Positions 28,666 through 38,032 are shown, counted from the first letter of the stretch. The stretch is DNA of 64,000 nt from Streptomyces sp. MMG1533 (GCF_001279775.1 NZ_LGDG01000134.1:71118-135117); one strand, 5' to 3'. The notes: generated from the sequence alone by a model not told the origin. Made by a program: numbers and translations.

Positions 28666-29543
28666 GCGGGGGCTCCACCGGTCGGGAGGTCGTTCGGGAT
28701 GTGCTTGGTGAACTCGTCGTGCCCAGGCCAGGACAGCACGATCTGCCCGCCGTCCAGGCGTGCCCGTGCCAGGACGGGCGTCAGGTCGCGGTCCGGGGCG
28801 GCGGCGAGCGCCTCAGCCGCGCTGCCGTACGGAGCCAGCTGGCGCAGCGTGGCGATCGTGGGCGGCATCATCAGCAGCTCGCCCTTGTCGTACGAGGCTG
28901 CCGCGTCCTCGGGCCGGATCCACACCGTGCGATCGGCCTCCGTGGAGGCGTTGCGGGTGCGCTGGCCCTCCGGGAGAGCGGCGACGAAGAACCACGTGTC
29001 ATAGCGCCGGGACTCGAACTCGGGGGTGATCCAGCGCGTCCAGGCACCCAGCAGGTCCGACCGCAGTACCAGTCCCCGCCGGTCCAGGAACTCGGCGAAG
29101 GACAGCTCACGGTCGACCAGAGCGGCCCGGTCGGTCTCCCAGTCCGCGCCCGTGGTGTCGCCGACCACGGAGTCCGGGGCCGGGCCCGCGAGAAGGACGC
29201 CCGCCTCCTCGTACGTCTCCCGCACGGCCGCACAGACGATCGCCTGGGCCGCCGCCTCGTCCACGCCGAGCCTGTCCGCCCACCACGCGCGCGTGGGGCC
29301 CGCCCAGCGGACGTGACGGTCGTCGTCGCGGGGGTCCACACCGCCGCCCGGGTACGCGTACGCGCCTCCGGCGAAGGCCATGGAGGCGCGTCTGCGCAGC
29401 ATGTGCACGGCGATGCCGGCGTCGGTGTCCTTCAGGAGCATGACGGTGGCCGCGCGCTTGGGGCTGACCGGCGTAAGCGTGCCGTCCGTCAGGGCACGGA
29501 TACGGTCGGGCCACTCCGGTGGGTACCACTGCCCGTTTGCCAT
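28662..29543 (-). CDS. Nudix hydrolase (NUDT19-like)
   Basis: A 293-residue protein. The Nudix motif is split: GGGVDPRDDD and, about 35 residues later, AAVRETYEEAGVLLAG. The long insert between is typical of NUDT19-type enzymes that cleave CoA esters or nucleotide diphosphates. First gene of a two-gene operon with the MBL-fold protein. Confidence 0.9.
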   Translation of the reverse strand: MANGQWYPPEWPDRIRALTDGTLTPVSPKRAATVMLLKDTDAGIAVHMLRRRASMAFAGGAYAYPGGGVDPRDDDRHVRWAGPTRAWWADRLGVDEAAAQAIVCAAVRETYEEAGVLLAGPAPDSVVGDTTGADWETDRAALVDRELSFAEFLDRRGLVLRSDLLGAWTRWITPEFESRRYDTWFFVAALPEGQRTRNASTEADRTVWIRPEDAAASYDKGELLMMPPTIATLRQLAPYGSAAEALAAAPDRDLTPVLARARLDGGQIVLSWPGHDEFTKHIPNDLPTGGAPA

Positions 29544-30155
29544 GGGCGGAGGCTATCTCCTGACGCGCGGATGTTCGAGAGGCACCAGGTGTTACCGCCG
29601 AGCTCGCGGCAACCACGTACCGCCTGTTCCCGGGCACCCAGCACGGATCCGAGCGTCCCTGGGGGCTCCGCCCCCAGACCCCCGGCCCATGCCCACCCTG
29701 CCACCCGTCTCGGTCGGTCGAGAGGTGAGCCTCGCCCGGCCGCCACCGGCGCCGCATGATGCACGCACGCGCACCCGCACCAGCGGCGAGGCGGCACCGG
29801 GACGGCGTACGCTCCCGCACCCGGGTACGGCGGCAAGGGGACATGTCGGGGGTGTCCGCACCCACGCCGAGGCGGCAACGGAACGGCGTACGCTCCCGCA
29901 CCCGCGTACGGCGGCAAGGGGACATGTCAGGGGGTGTCCGCACCCACGGCGAGGCGGCAACGGAACGGCGTACGCTCCCGCACCCGCGTACGGCGGCAAG
30001 GGGACGTGTCGGGGGGTGTCCGCCCGCAGCGGTTGGCGCGTCAACCCGGGCAAGTTGGTAACTGACCGATTCCGCGCCGTTCCGAGGACGGACGCCCCCC
30101 GACACGGCCCCGACCCACCGCGAAACCGAAGGCGCTACGCGCACCCCCGCCCGCC
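29544..30155. other. 612-bp intergenic region with tandem repeats
   Basis: Between the Nudix gene (start) and ridA (stop). It contains three copies of an 81/82-bp repeat. No protein gene is credible here: the period is not a constant multiple of three, and the frames are Arg/Pro-rich. Confidence 0.6.
29788..30025. repeat. Three tandem copies of an 81-82-bp repeat
   Basis: Copies start at 29,788, 29,869 and 29,951 with GAGGCGGCAMCGGRACGG and include CCGCGTACGGCGGCAAGGGG and a small hairpin GGGTGTCCGCACCC; the third copy is cut short. Copies 2 and 3 differ at only a few positions. Confidence 0.9.
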
Positions 30156-30623
30156 CTACGGCCCCGTCAGCTCCACCTGAACCTCGACCTCCACCGGCGC
30201 GTCCAACGGCAGCACAGCCACGCCCACCGCGCTCCGCGCGTGCACGCCCTTGTCGCCCAGCACTTCGCCCAGCAGCTCGCTCGCGCCGTTGATGACACCC
30301 GGCTGACCGGTGAAGTCGGAGGCGGACGCCACGAAGCCGACCACCTTCACCACGCGCGCCACCCGGTCCAGGTCACCCGCGACGGACTTCACGGCGGCCA
30401 GGGCGTTCAGCGCGCACGTGCGCGCCAGCTCCTTGGCCTCCTCGGGCGTGACCTCCGCGCCCACCTTGCCGGTGACCGGAAGCTTGCCCTCGACCATCGG
30501 CAGCTGGCCGGAGGTGTAGACGTACACACCGGACTGCACGGCAGGCTGGTACGCGGCGAGCGGCGGTACGACCTCCGGGAGCGTCAGCCCCAGCTCGGCC
30601 AGCCGCGCCTCGACCGAGCTCAT
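30156..30623 (-). CDS. ridA: RidA-family enamine/imine deaminase
   Basis: A 155-residue protein from ATG 30623. The YjgF/RidA fold is shown by VYTSGQLPMVEGKLPVTGKVGAEVT, LNALAAVKSVAGDLDRV and GVHARSAVGVAVLPLDAPVEVEV; the substrate-binding Arg is in HARSAVG. RidA proteins hydrolyse reactive enamines from amino acid metabolism. The start overlaps the stop of the DUF4177-like gene (ATGA). Confidence 0.94.
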   Translation of the reverse strand: MSSVEARLAELGLTLPEVVPPLAAYQPAVQSGVYVYTSGQLPMVEGKLPVTGKVGAEVTPEEAKELARTCALNALAAVKSVAGDLDRVARVVKVVGFVASASDFTGQPGVINGASELLGEVLGDKGVHARSAVGVAVLPLDAPVEVEVQVELTGP

Positions 30624-30778
30624 GCCTTGGCCCGCTTCAGGTAGGCCACGAGCTGCTCGGGGTTGTTCGGCCCGGGCACGACCTGGACGAGCTCCCAGCC
30701 GTCCTCGCCCCAGGTGTCCAGAATCTGCTTCGTGGCGTGGACGAGCAGCGGCACGGTTGCGTATTCCCACTTGGTCAT
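30620..30778 (-). CDS. DUF4177-like small protein (52 residues)
   Basis: It starts MTKWEYATVPLLVHATKQ and ends LVAYLKRAKA, with the conserved WGEDGWELVQVVPGP core of DUF4177. It overlaps ridA by four bases, so the two form an operon. Function unknown. Its size and the coupled overlap make it a real gene despite its shortness. Confidence 0.88.
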   Translation of the reverse strand: MTKWEYATVPLLVHATKQILDTWGEDGWELVQVVPGPNNPEQLVAYLKRAKA

Positions 30779-30884
30779 GTGGCCGACTTTAGCCGCTGCG
30801 CCACACCGCGCAGACGGCCGACCTCACCCAGGTTGTCCACAGCCTCCCGCTTAGCCCGCGCACGGACTGGTTACGCTCGAATAC

Positions 30885-31862
30885 GTGAGCAGGCTCCAGG
30901 TCGTCAGCGGCAAGGGCGGGACCGGAAAGACGACGGTCGCCGCCGCCCTCGCGTTGGCCCTCGCGACGGAGGGGAAGCGGACGCTTCTCGTCGAGGTCGA
31001 GGGTCGCCAGGGCATCGCGCAGCTCTTCGAAACGGAGACGCTGCCTTATGAGGAGCGAAAGATCGCCGTCGCTCCAGGGGGCGGGGAGGTGTTCGCCCTC
31101 GCCATCGACCCCGAACTGGCCCTTCTGGACTACCTCCAGATGTTCTACAAACTGGGCAGCGCCGGCCGAGCCCTGAAGAAGCTCGGCGCGATCGACTTCG
31201 CGACCACCGTCGCGCCCGGCCTCAGGGACGTACTCCTGACGGGCAAGGCCTGCGAGGCGGTGCGCCGGAAGGACAAGAGCGGCAGGTTCGCGTACGACTA
31301 CGTCGTCATGGACGCGCCGCCCACCGGCCGCATCACCCGCTTCCTGAACGTCAACGACGAGGTCGCCGGCCTCGCGAAGATCGGCCCGATACACAATCAG
31401 GCGCAGGCCGTGATGCGGGTGCTGAAGTCGCCGGAGACGGCCGTGCACCTGGTCACGTTGCTCGAGGAGATGCCCGTACAGGAAACCGCGGACGGGATCG
31501 CCGAACTGCGGTCGGCGCGGCTGCCGGTGGGGCGGATCATCGTCAACATGGTGCGGCCCGAGGTGTTGGACGCGACAGAACTGGAACTCGTACGAACCAT
31601 GCCGCGTACGGCCGTCGCGCAGTCGCTGTCCGCGGCCGGACTCGGCGGGGCGCGGCGCGGAGGGCACGCCGAGCGGCTGGTGAGCCCGCTGCTGCAGCAG
31701 GCCGACGAGTACGGCGAGCGGTACGCGTTGGAGCACGAACAGCGGGCCGTACTGGGCGAGCTGGGCCTGCCGCTGCACGAACTGCCGCTGCTCGCCGAGG
31801 GCATGGACCTGGCGGGCCTGTACGAACTCGCCACCGAGCTGCGGGAACAGGGGATGTCATGA
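30885..31862 (+). CDS. ArsA/Get3-like ATPase (first of pair)
   Basis: A 325-residue protein from GTG 30885. The deviant Walker A is VSGKGGTGKTTVAAALA, and VVMDAPPTGRITRFLN is the switch II region. The protein lacks the metal-binding Cys of true arsenite pumps. It matches the first of two ArsA-like genes next to wblA in Streptomyces. Cotranslated with the second (ATGA). The pair may act as a heteromeric chaperone-like ATPase; this is inference. Confidence 0.9.
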   Translation: MSRLQVVSGKGGTGKTTVAAALALALATEGKRTLLVEVEGRQGIAQLFETETLPYEERKIAVAPGGGEVFALAIDPELALLDYLQMFYKLGSAGRALKKLGAIDFATTVAPGLRDVLLTGKACEAVRRKDKSGRFAYDYVVMDAPPTGRITRFLNVNDEVAGLAKIGPIHNQAQAVMRVLKSPETAVHLVTLLEEMPVQETADGIAELRSARLPVGRIIVNMVRPEVLDATELELVRTMPRTAVAQSLSAAGLGGARRGGHAERLVSPLLQQADEYGERYALEHEQRAVLGELGLPLHELPLLAEGMDLAGLYELATELREQGMS

Positions 31863-33295
31863 GTCCGGAGCCGACGCACACGCACGACACGGCACTCGCG
31901 CACGACACCCACGACACCCACGACACCGCGCCCGGGCACGACCACGGCACCCGTCACCGCCTCACCCCCGCGGGCGTGCTCGACCTCGACCCCCTGCTCG
32001 ACGACCGGAAGACCCGCATCATCGTGTGCTGCGGCTCGGGGGGCGTGGGCAAGACGACCACCGCGGCGGCCCTCGGCCTGCGTGCCGCCGAACGCGGCCG
32101 GAAGGTCGTGGTGCTCACCATCGACCCGGCCCGCCGGCTCGCCCAGTCGATGGGCATCGACTCGCTCGACAACACCCCGCGGCGCGTGAAGGGCGTGGAG
32201 GGCGACGGCGAACTGCACGCGATGATGCTGGACATGAAGCGCACCTTCGACGAGATCGTCGAGGCGCACGCGGACGCCGACCGAGCGTCGGCGATCCTGA
32301 ACAACCCCTTCTACCAGTCGCTTTCGGCGGGCTTCGCGGGCACGCAGGAGTACATGGCGATGGAGAAGCTGGGGCAGCTGCGGGCCAGGGACGAGTGGGA
32401 CCTGATCGTGGTGGACACGCCCCCGTCCCGTTCCGCGCTCGACTTCCTGGACGCGCCGAAGCGGCTCGGGTCGTTCCTCGACGGCAAGCTGATCAGGGTC
32501 CTGCTGGCTCCGGCGAAGGTCGGCGGCCGCGCGGGGATGAAGTTCCTGAACGTCGGCATGTCGATGATGACCGGCGCGCTGGGCAAGCTGCTCGGCGGCC
32601 AACTCCTGAAGGACGTGCAGACGTTCGTGGCGGCGATGGACTCGATGTTCGGCGGGTTCCGCACGCGCGCGGACGCGACGTACAAGCTGCTCCAGGCGCC
32701 CGGGACGGCGTTCCTGGTGGTCGCGGCCCCGGAGCGGGACGCACTGCGCGAGGCCGCGTACTTCGTGGAGCGGCTGGCGGCCGAGGACATGCCGCTCGCC
32801 GGTCTGGTGCTCAACCGGGTCCACGGCAGCGGCGCCGACCGGCTGTCGGCCGAGCGGGCGCTCGCAGCCGCGGAAAATCTTGAAGAGCCCCGCATTGTGG
32901 ATCAGGGGGACGGGAAAGCTGGACTTCGTAACTCTCCCGACACGTACGGCAGTTCAAAGTCTCCCGCTGCGGAATCTCCCGCTTCCGAACCACCGGCTCC
33001 TGACGAAGGCTCCCCCGCCGCCACGCAGGACACGGAACCCACGCAGGACAGTGACCAGGAGATGTCCGTCGAACAACTCACCGCAGGCCTGCTGAGGCTG
33101 CACGCCGAGCGCATGCGGCTGCTCTCCCGCGAGCAGCGCACGCGTGACCGCTTCACCGCGCTCCACCCCGAGGTGGCGGTGGCCGAAGTGGCCGCGCTGC
33201 CCGGCGACGTGCACGACCTCGCGGGGCTGCGGGACATCGGAAACCGGCTCGCGGCCGCCCACCCGGAGCTGCCCGAGCGCGATGCCGGCGCCTGA
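31859..33295 (+). CDS. ArsA/Get3-like ATPase (second of pair) with His/Asp-rich N-terminus
   Basis: A 478-residue protein. Walker A is CGSGGVGKTTTAAALG, and VVDTPPSRSALDFL is switch II; the TRC40-type methionine-rich region GMKFLNVGMSMMTGALGKLLGG lies mid-protein. The N-terminus is a His-Asp-Thr repeat (THTHDTALAHDTHDTHDT, then HDHGTRH) that could bind metal. The C-terminal third contains a Pro/Ser/Glu-rich linker and a helical tail. Confidence 0.9.
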   Translation: MSPEPTHTHDTALAHDTHDTHDTAPGHDHGTRHRLTPAGVLDLDPLLDDRKTRIIVCCGSGGVGKTTTAAALGLRAAERGRKVVVLTIDPARRLAQSMGIDSLDNTPRRVKGVEGDGELHAMMLDMKRTFDEIVEAHADADRASAILNNPFYQSLSAGFAGTQEYMAMEKLGQLRARDEWDLIVVDTPPSRSALDFLDAPKRLGSFLDGKLIRVLLAPAKVGGRAGMKFLNVGMSMMTGALGKLLGGQLLKDVQTFVAAMDSMFGGFRTRADATYKLLQAPGTAFLVVAAPERDALREAAYFVERLAAEDMPLAGLVLNRVHGSGADRLSAERALAAAENLEEPRIVDQGDGKAGLRNSPDTYGSSKSPAAESPASEPPAPDEGSPAATQDTEPTQDSDQEMSVEQLTAGLLRLHAERMRLLSREQRTRDRFTALHPEVAVAEVAALPGDVHDLAGLRDIGNRLAAAHPELPERDAGA

Positions 33296-33297
33296 CG

Positions 33298-33320
33298 CAC
33301 CGGCGTCCGAGACGCCGGTG
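33298..33320. terminator. Hairpin terminator between ArsA pair and wblA
   Basis: A perfect 10-bp stem (CACCGGCGTC / GACGCCGGTG) with a 3-base loop, between convergent genes. Confidence 0.75.
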
Positions 33321-33369
33321 TGTGAGAAGTCGGTGTGCGAGATACCGGTGGTGTCCGAGGGAAGACCCC

Positions 33370-33705
33370 TCAGCTCACCGCCGCGAAGTTCTCGTACACC
33401 TCGTCGTCGAGGGGCAGGATGCCGACCCCCCGCTCGTACTCCGTACGCGCAGTCTCAAGGAGCCGGCGCCATGAAGTGACAGTCGGACGCCTGCGCAGCA
33501 GTGCGCGGCGCTCCCGCTCCGTCATCCCTCCCCACACGCCGAACTCGACGCGGTTGTCGAGCGCGTCGGCGAGGCACTCCGTGCGCACCGGGCATCCGGT
33601 GCACACCGCCTTGGCCCTGTTCTGCGCTGCTCCTTGAACGAACAGTTCATCCGGATCGGTAGTGCGGCAGGCCGCCTGCGCACTCCAGTCGACTACCCAG
33701 CCCAT
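33370..33705 (-). CDS. wblA: WhiB-like regulator WblA
   Basis: A 111-residue protein from ATG 33705. The four cluster-binding Cys are C13, C35, C38 and C44, followed by the WhiB turn GVWGGMTERERR and a basic DNA-contact segment LLRRRPTVTSWRRLL. WblA is a pleiotropic repressor of antibiotic synthesis and a developmental regulator. An in-frame start 57 bases earlier would add 19 residues; the shorter form fits the family. Confidence 0.94.
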   Translation of the reverse strand: MGWVVDWSAQAACRTTDPDELFVQGAAQNRAKAVCTGCPVRTECLADALDNRVEFGVWGGMTERERRALLRRRPTVTSWRRLLETARTEYERGVGILPLDDEVYENFAAVS

Positions 33706-34113
33706 ACCGGCGCCGTCCTCTCCCGAATCGAGGCTCCCCCACGGCGGCAGCGGCATATTCACCGCCGCCAGTTGAGGACGTTACGGAAGGTGGGCACAGC
33801 GCAACACCCCCTTCGGGCCCAATCTTGAATGGCCCGAACGGACTATGCGTAAGCGGCAGATCACCCGGGGGAGTGAGCCCGCGACATACATGACTGTTCC
33901 GGCAAACCGGGACAGTTCCATTGCGTCACAACGGGCACCAGATGACACACGAGGCGGATTCGGACACGTCCCCGTCAAAAAAGTCGGGGAACCTCCGGAA
34001 CGATTCGGGGTCGCCGGACGTATTGATACGTAGTCCTACAGCTGTGACAGTTGAGAGCAGCTTAGGCCAAGGCCTATACGCGTGTCCGGCGAATGAGAAC
34101 GTAGGCTGCCCCC
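33706..34113. promoter_or_regulatory. Divergent wblA / PBP control region
   Basis: A 408-bp region with the upstream sequences of wblA (minus) and the PBP gene (plus). It is AT-richer near 33,880-34,080. It contains TCACCCGGGGGAGTGA at 33,861-33,876, identical to a site upstream of the SulP gene. Confidence 0.55.
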
Positions 34114-36357
34114 ATGCCAAAGAAGCGCTCGGGCGGTGGTCTGACCTCCACACAGCAGGCCGCCAAGTTCCTCGGTGTCAGTGTCCTCGCGGGAGCCGTG
34201 ATGGCCGGCATCGCGCTGCCCGCGGCCGGTGCTCTGGGTCTCGCGGCCAAGGGATCGGTGGAGAGCTTCGACGAGCTCCCGGCCAATCTGAAGACGCCGC
34301 CGCTGAGCCAGCGCACCACCATCCTCGATGCCGACGGGGGCCAACTGGCCACCGTCTACTCGCGTGACCGCACGGTGGTCGGCCTCAAGAACGTCTCGCC
34401 GTACATGCAGAAGGCGATCGTCGCGATCGAGGACTCGCGCTTCTACCAGCACGGCGCGATCGACCTGAAGGGTGTCCTGCGCGCCCTCAACAAGAACGCG
34501 CAGAGCGGTGGGGTCTCGGAGGGCGCCTCGACGCTCACCCAGCAGTACGTGAAGAACGTCTTCGTGGAGGAGGCCGGCGACGACCCGACGAAGGTCGCGC
34601 AGGCCACCCAGCAGACCCTCGGCCGCAAGATCAAGGAGCTGAAGTACGCGATCCAGGTCGAGGAGGAGCTCGGCAAGAAGAAGATCCTCGAGAACTACCT
34701 GAACATCACGTTCTTCGGCCAGCAGGCCTACGGCGTCGAGGCCGCCGCCCAGCGCTACTTCTCGAAGTCCGCGAAGAACCTCAGCCTCCAGGAGTCGGCC
34801 CTCCTCGCCGGCATCGTCCAGTCGCCCAGCCGGTACGACCCGGTCAACGACGAGAGGGAGGCCACCAAGCGCCGCAACACCGTGCTGCGGCGCATGGCCG
34901 AGGTCGGCGACGTCTCCCAGGCCGAGGCGTCCAAGGCCATGGAACAACCGCTCGGCCTCAAGATCAGCAAGCCCAAGAACGGCTGCATCACGGCCGTCCA
35001 GGGCGCCAGCTTCTTCTGCAAGTACGTGGAGCGGGTCTTCCTCAGCGATCCGGTCTTCGGCAAGTCCCGCGAGGAGCGGGCGAAGACCTGGAACCAGGGC
35101 GGCCTGACGATCCGTACGACCCTCGACCCGCAGGCTCAGGACTCGGTCGAGGAGTCGCTCGACGACCACGTCAACCAGAGCGACAAGGTCGCCGCGGCGG
35201 CCACCCTCGTGGAGCCCGGCACCGGCAAGATCGTCGCCATGGGCCAGTCGAAGCCGTTCGGCTACGGCAAGAACGAGACCGAGTACAACTACTCGGTCGA
35301 CGCGGCCTACGGCGGCTCCAACTTCGGCTTCCCGACCGGTTCGACGTTCAAGCCGTTCGTGGCGGCGGCCGCCCTGGAGGAGGGCCGCCCGGCGACGCAG
35401 GAGTACTCGTCGCCGTACGAGATGGAGTACCCGAGCCCCGTCCAGACCTGTGACAGCTCGCCGTGGACCAACCGGGACGGCGACAAGGTCGAGAACGAGA
35501 GCGACTCGGAGGTCGGTCCGTACCGGATGAAGGAGGCGATGGCCAAGTCGGTCAACACCTACTTCGTGCAGATGATCTCCGACATCGGCCTGTGCCCGGT
35601 CGTCAACATGACCGACAAGCTGCACGTCCGGCAGGGCAACGGCACCAAGCTGCCCGAGCGGCCCGCCATCGCGCTGGGCTCGGTGGGTCTGTCCCCGCTG
35701 ACGATGGCGAGCGCGTACGCCACCTTCGCCTCCCGGGGCATGTACTGCTCGCCGGTCGCCATCGAGTCGATCACGCAGAAGGTCGGCGACGAGCAGAAGT
35801 CGATGGAGGTGCCGAAGTCGACGTGCTCGCGGGCGATGAGCGAGAAGACCGCAGACACGGTCAACACGCTCCTGCGCGGCGTGGTCGACTCCGGTACGGG
35901 CCAGCAGGCCGGCCTCACCGACCGCGAGAGCGCCGGTAAGACGGGTACGACGGACGAGCGGAAGAACGCCTGGTTCGTCGGCTACACGCCGAACATGTCG
36001 GGTGCCGTCTGGGTGGGCAGTGCCACCCAGAAGGTCAAGATGAAGAACATCACGATCGGCGGCGTCTACCGCCCGCTCGTCTACGGCGGCGAGGTCCCGG
36101 GCCCGATCTGGAAGGACGCCATGACCGGCGCCCTGGAAGGCAAGGCCACGGAGTCCTTCAACCTCGTCGACATCCCGAACCCCGACAAGGACCGCGACGA
36201 CGACGGCAACGGAAACGGGAACGGCAACGGCAACAACAACGGGGGCAACGGCGACAACGGCGGAACCACCGACGGCGGCTCCGTCCCGACGCCCAGCTTC
36301 TCCATCCCGGAGGGCTTCTTCCAGGGCAACGGGAACGGGAACGGCGGCCGCGGCTGA
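34114..36357 (+). CDS. Class A penicillin-binding protein
   Basis: A bifunctional peptidoglycan synthase of 747 residues. A cytoplasmic basic start and one transmembrane helix (about 18-46) precede the GT51 glycosyltransferase with EDSRFYQHGAID (Glu106). The transpeptidase has TGSTFKPF (Ser410), SVN (Ser479) and KTGTT (Lys609). The last 60 residues are a Gly/Asn/Asp-rich tail (DGNGNGNGNGNNNGGNGDNGG) outside the membrane. It makes and crosslinks cell wall; in Streptomyces it lies beside wblA. Confidence 0.96.
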   Translation: MPKKRSGGGLTSTQQAAKFLGVSVLAGAVMAGIALPAAGALGLAAKGSVESFDELPANLKTPPLSQRTTILDADGGQLATVYSRDRTVVGLKNVSPYMQKAIVAIEDSRFYQHGAIDLKGVLRALNKNAQSGGVSEGASTLTQQYVKNVFVEEAGDDPTKVAQATQQTLGRKIKELKYAIQVEEELGKKKILENYLNITFFGQQAYGVEAAAQRYFSKSAKNLSLQESALLAGIVQSPSRYDPVNDEREATKRRNTVLRRMAEVGDVSQAEASKAMEQPLGLKISKPKNGCITAVQGASFFCKYVERVFLSDPVFGKSREERAKTWNQGGLTIRTTLDPQAQDSVEESLDDHVNQSDKVAAAATLVEPGTGKIVAMGQSKPFGYGKNETEYNYSVDAAYGGSNFGFPTGSTFKPFVAAAALEEGRPATQEYSSPYEMEYPSPVQTCDSSPWTNRDGDKVENESDSEVGPYRMKEAMAKSVNTYFVQMISDIGLCPVVNMTDKLHVRQGNGTKLPERPAIALGSVGLSPLTMASAYATFASRGMYCSPVAIESITQKVGDEQKSMEVPKSTCSRAMSEKTADTVNTLLRGVVDSGTGQQAGLTDRESAGKTGTTDERKNAWFVGYTPNMSGAVWVGSATQKVKMKNITIGGVYRPLVYGGEVPGPIWKDAMTGALEGKATESFNLVDIPNPDKDRDDDGNGNGNGNGNNNGGNGDNGGTTDGGSVPTPSFSIPEGFFQGNGNGNGGRG

Positions 36358-36376
36358 CGCGGTGACCTGAGCAGTG

Positions 36377-36436
36377 GAACGGCCCCTTCCTGCGGTACGT
36401 ACAGGCATCTGTCGTACGGCGGTGAAGGGGCCGTTC
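36377..36436. terminator. Bidirectional hairpin terminator after PBP
   Basis: A 13-bp outer stem (GAACGGCCCCTTC 36377-36389 / GAAGGGGCCGTTC 36424-36436) enclosing a second imperfect stem. It lies between the convergent PBP and GatB/YqeY genes. Confidence 0.85.
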
Positions 36437-36458
36437 TGCGTGAGGTGACCGGTGTCGG

Positions 36459-36923
36459 TCAGCCCGCCAGGAGCTTCTTGACCGCGGCGGCGACGCGGCC
36501 GCCCTCGGCCTGGCCCGCGACCTTCGGGTTGACGATCTTCATGACCGCGCCCATGGCCCGCGGCCCCTCGGCGCCGGCCGCCTTCGCCTCCTCGACGGCC
36601 TGGGCGACGATGGCGTTCAGCTCCTCGTCGCCGAGCTGCTTGGGCAGGTACGCGGCGAGGACCTCGCCCTCCGCCTTCTCCCGCTCGGCCGACTCGGCAC
36701 GACCACCCTGCGCGAACGCGTCCGCGGCCTCGCGGCGCTTCTTCGCCTCGCGGGTGATCACCTTCTGCACCTCGTCGTCGGAGAGCTCGCGCTTGGTCTT
36801 GCCCGCGACCTCCTCCTTGGTGATCGCGGCGAGGGTCAGCCGGAGCGTCGAGGAGCGGAGCTCGTCGCGCCCCTTGATCGCGGCGTTGAGGTCTTCCTGC
36901 AGCTTCGACTTGAGCGTGGTCAT
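36459..36923 (-). CDS. GatB/YqeY-domain protein
   Basis: A 154-residue protein of the YqeY family, related to the tail of GatB tRNA amidotransferase. It has MTTLKSKLQEDLNAAIKGRDE at the start, TLRLTLAAITKEEV, and AVMKIVNPKVAGQAEGGRVAAAVKKLL at the end. Function not established; it may bind tRNA. Confidence 0.94.
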   Translation of the reverse strand: MTTLKSKLQEDLNAAIKGRDELRSSTLRLTLAAITKEEVAGKTKRELSDDEVQKVITREAKKRREAADAFAQGGRAESAEREKAEGEVLAAYLPKQLGDEELNAIVAQAVEEAKAAGAEGPRAMGAVMKIVNPKVAGQAEGGRVAAAVKKLLAG

Positions 36924-37017
36924 GGGTTTGATTGTCGCAGGTGTCGCGCCCCGGATGCCCGTTCATTTAAGGGGCGGTGGGGCACGGGGCACTTCGGCGG
37001 TCTGACACGATGGGTGT

Positions 37018-37944
37018 ATGCGTTCGCGATACGGAGTACCCCTGGGAATCGTGGCGGCCGGCACCGCCGGTCTGGTGTACGCGGCAGGCTTCGAGGCCCG
37101 CTCGTTCCGCCTCCGACGGGTGACCGTCCCCGTCCTCCCAGCCGGGATGCGCCCGCTGCGCGTACTCCAGGTCTCCGACATCCACATGGTCGGCGGCCAG
37201 CGCAAGAAACAGCGCTGGCTGCGCTCGCTGGCCGGTCTGCGCCCCGACTTCGTGATCAACACCGGGGACAACCTCTCCGATCAGGAGGGCGTGCCGGAGG
37301 TGCTGGACGCGCTCGGCCCGCTGATGGAGTTCCCGGGCGCGTACGTCTTCGGCTCCAACGACTACTACGGCCCCAAACTCCGCAACCCCGCCCGGTACTT
37401 GTTCGAGAAGGCCCAGGGCCGCCACGGCCTGAACGGCAACGTGCCCGCCGTCAACGCGATCCACAACCCGTGGGAGGACCTGCGGGACGGCTTCGACGCG
37501 GCAGGCTGGCTGAACCTGACGAACACGCGCGGTGCGCTGAAGGTCGAGGGCGTGTCGGTGGAGCTGACCGGCTTGGACGACCCTCACATCAGGCGGGACC
37601 GCTACGCGCAGGTGGCCGGCGGCCCGTCGACGTCGGCCGACTTCTCGATGGGCGTGGTGCACGCGCCGTACCTTCGCGTGCTGGACTCCTTCACGGCCGA
37701 CGACTACCCGCTCGTCCTGGCCGGCCACACCCACGGGGGCCAGCTCTGCCTCCCCTTCTACGGCGCCTTCGTCACCAACTGCGACCTGGACACGGACCGC
37801 GTGAAGGGCCTGTCCACACACAAGGCGGAGGGTCGTACCTCGTACCTCCACGTCTCGGCCGGCTGCGGCACGAACCGCTACACGCCGGTGCGCTTCGCAT
37901 GCCCGCCGGAGGCGACTCTGCTGACGCTGGTGGGCCGGGAGTAG
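37018..37944 (+). CDS. Metallophosphoesterase (YkuE-like), membrane-anchored
   Basis: A 308-residue protein. An N-terminal hydrophobic stretch (GVPLGIVAAGTAGLVYAAGF) anchors or exports it. The calcineurin-like metal motifs are SDIHM, NTGDNL, GSNDY and AGHTHGGQ. Members hydrolyse phosphodiesters or UDP-diacylglucosamine-like substrates, but the substrate here is unknown. The stop codon lies inside the first unit of a 21-bp tandem repeat. Confidence 0.93.
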   Translation: MRSRYGVPLGIVAAGTAGLVYAAGFEARSFRLRRVTVPVLPAGMRPLRVLQVSDIHMVGGQRKKQRWLRSLAGLRPDFVINTGDNLSDQEGVPEVLDALGPLMEFPGAYVFGSNDYYGPKLRNPARYLFEKAQGRHGLNGNVPAVNAIHNPWEDLRDGFDAAGWLNLTNTRGALKVEGVSVELTGLDDPHIRRDRYAQVAGGPSTSADFSMGVVHAPYLRVLDSFTADDYPLVLAGHTHGGQLCLPFYGAFVTNCDLDTDRVKGLSTHKAEGRTSYLHVSAGCGTNRYTPVRFACPPEATLLTLVGRE

Positions 37945-38032
37945 TCCTTCTCGGGCCGGGAGTAGTCCCTGCGTGGGTCGGGAGTAGTCCTGCGTGGGTC
38001 GGGAGTAGTCCTGCGTGGGTCGGGAGTAGTCC
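37936..38032 (+). repeat. Five tandem copies of a 21-bp repeat that includes the gene's stop
   Basis: CGGGAGTAGTCC begins at 37,936, 37,957, 37,979, 38,000 and 38,021, in a 21-bp unit (TGCGTGGGT spacer in copies 3-5). The first copy contains the metallophosphoesterase stop TAG. Confidence 0.92.

Noticed and set aside
29788..30025. CRISPR-like array
   Set aside because: Units are contiguous and have no unique spacers; this is a simple tandem repeat.
34036..36966. 976-codon antisense frame over the PBP gene
   Set aside because: A GC-rich shadow of the PBP gene; Arg/Ala/Gly-rich without domains.
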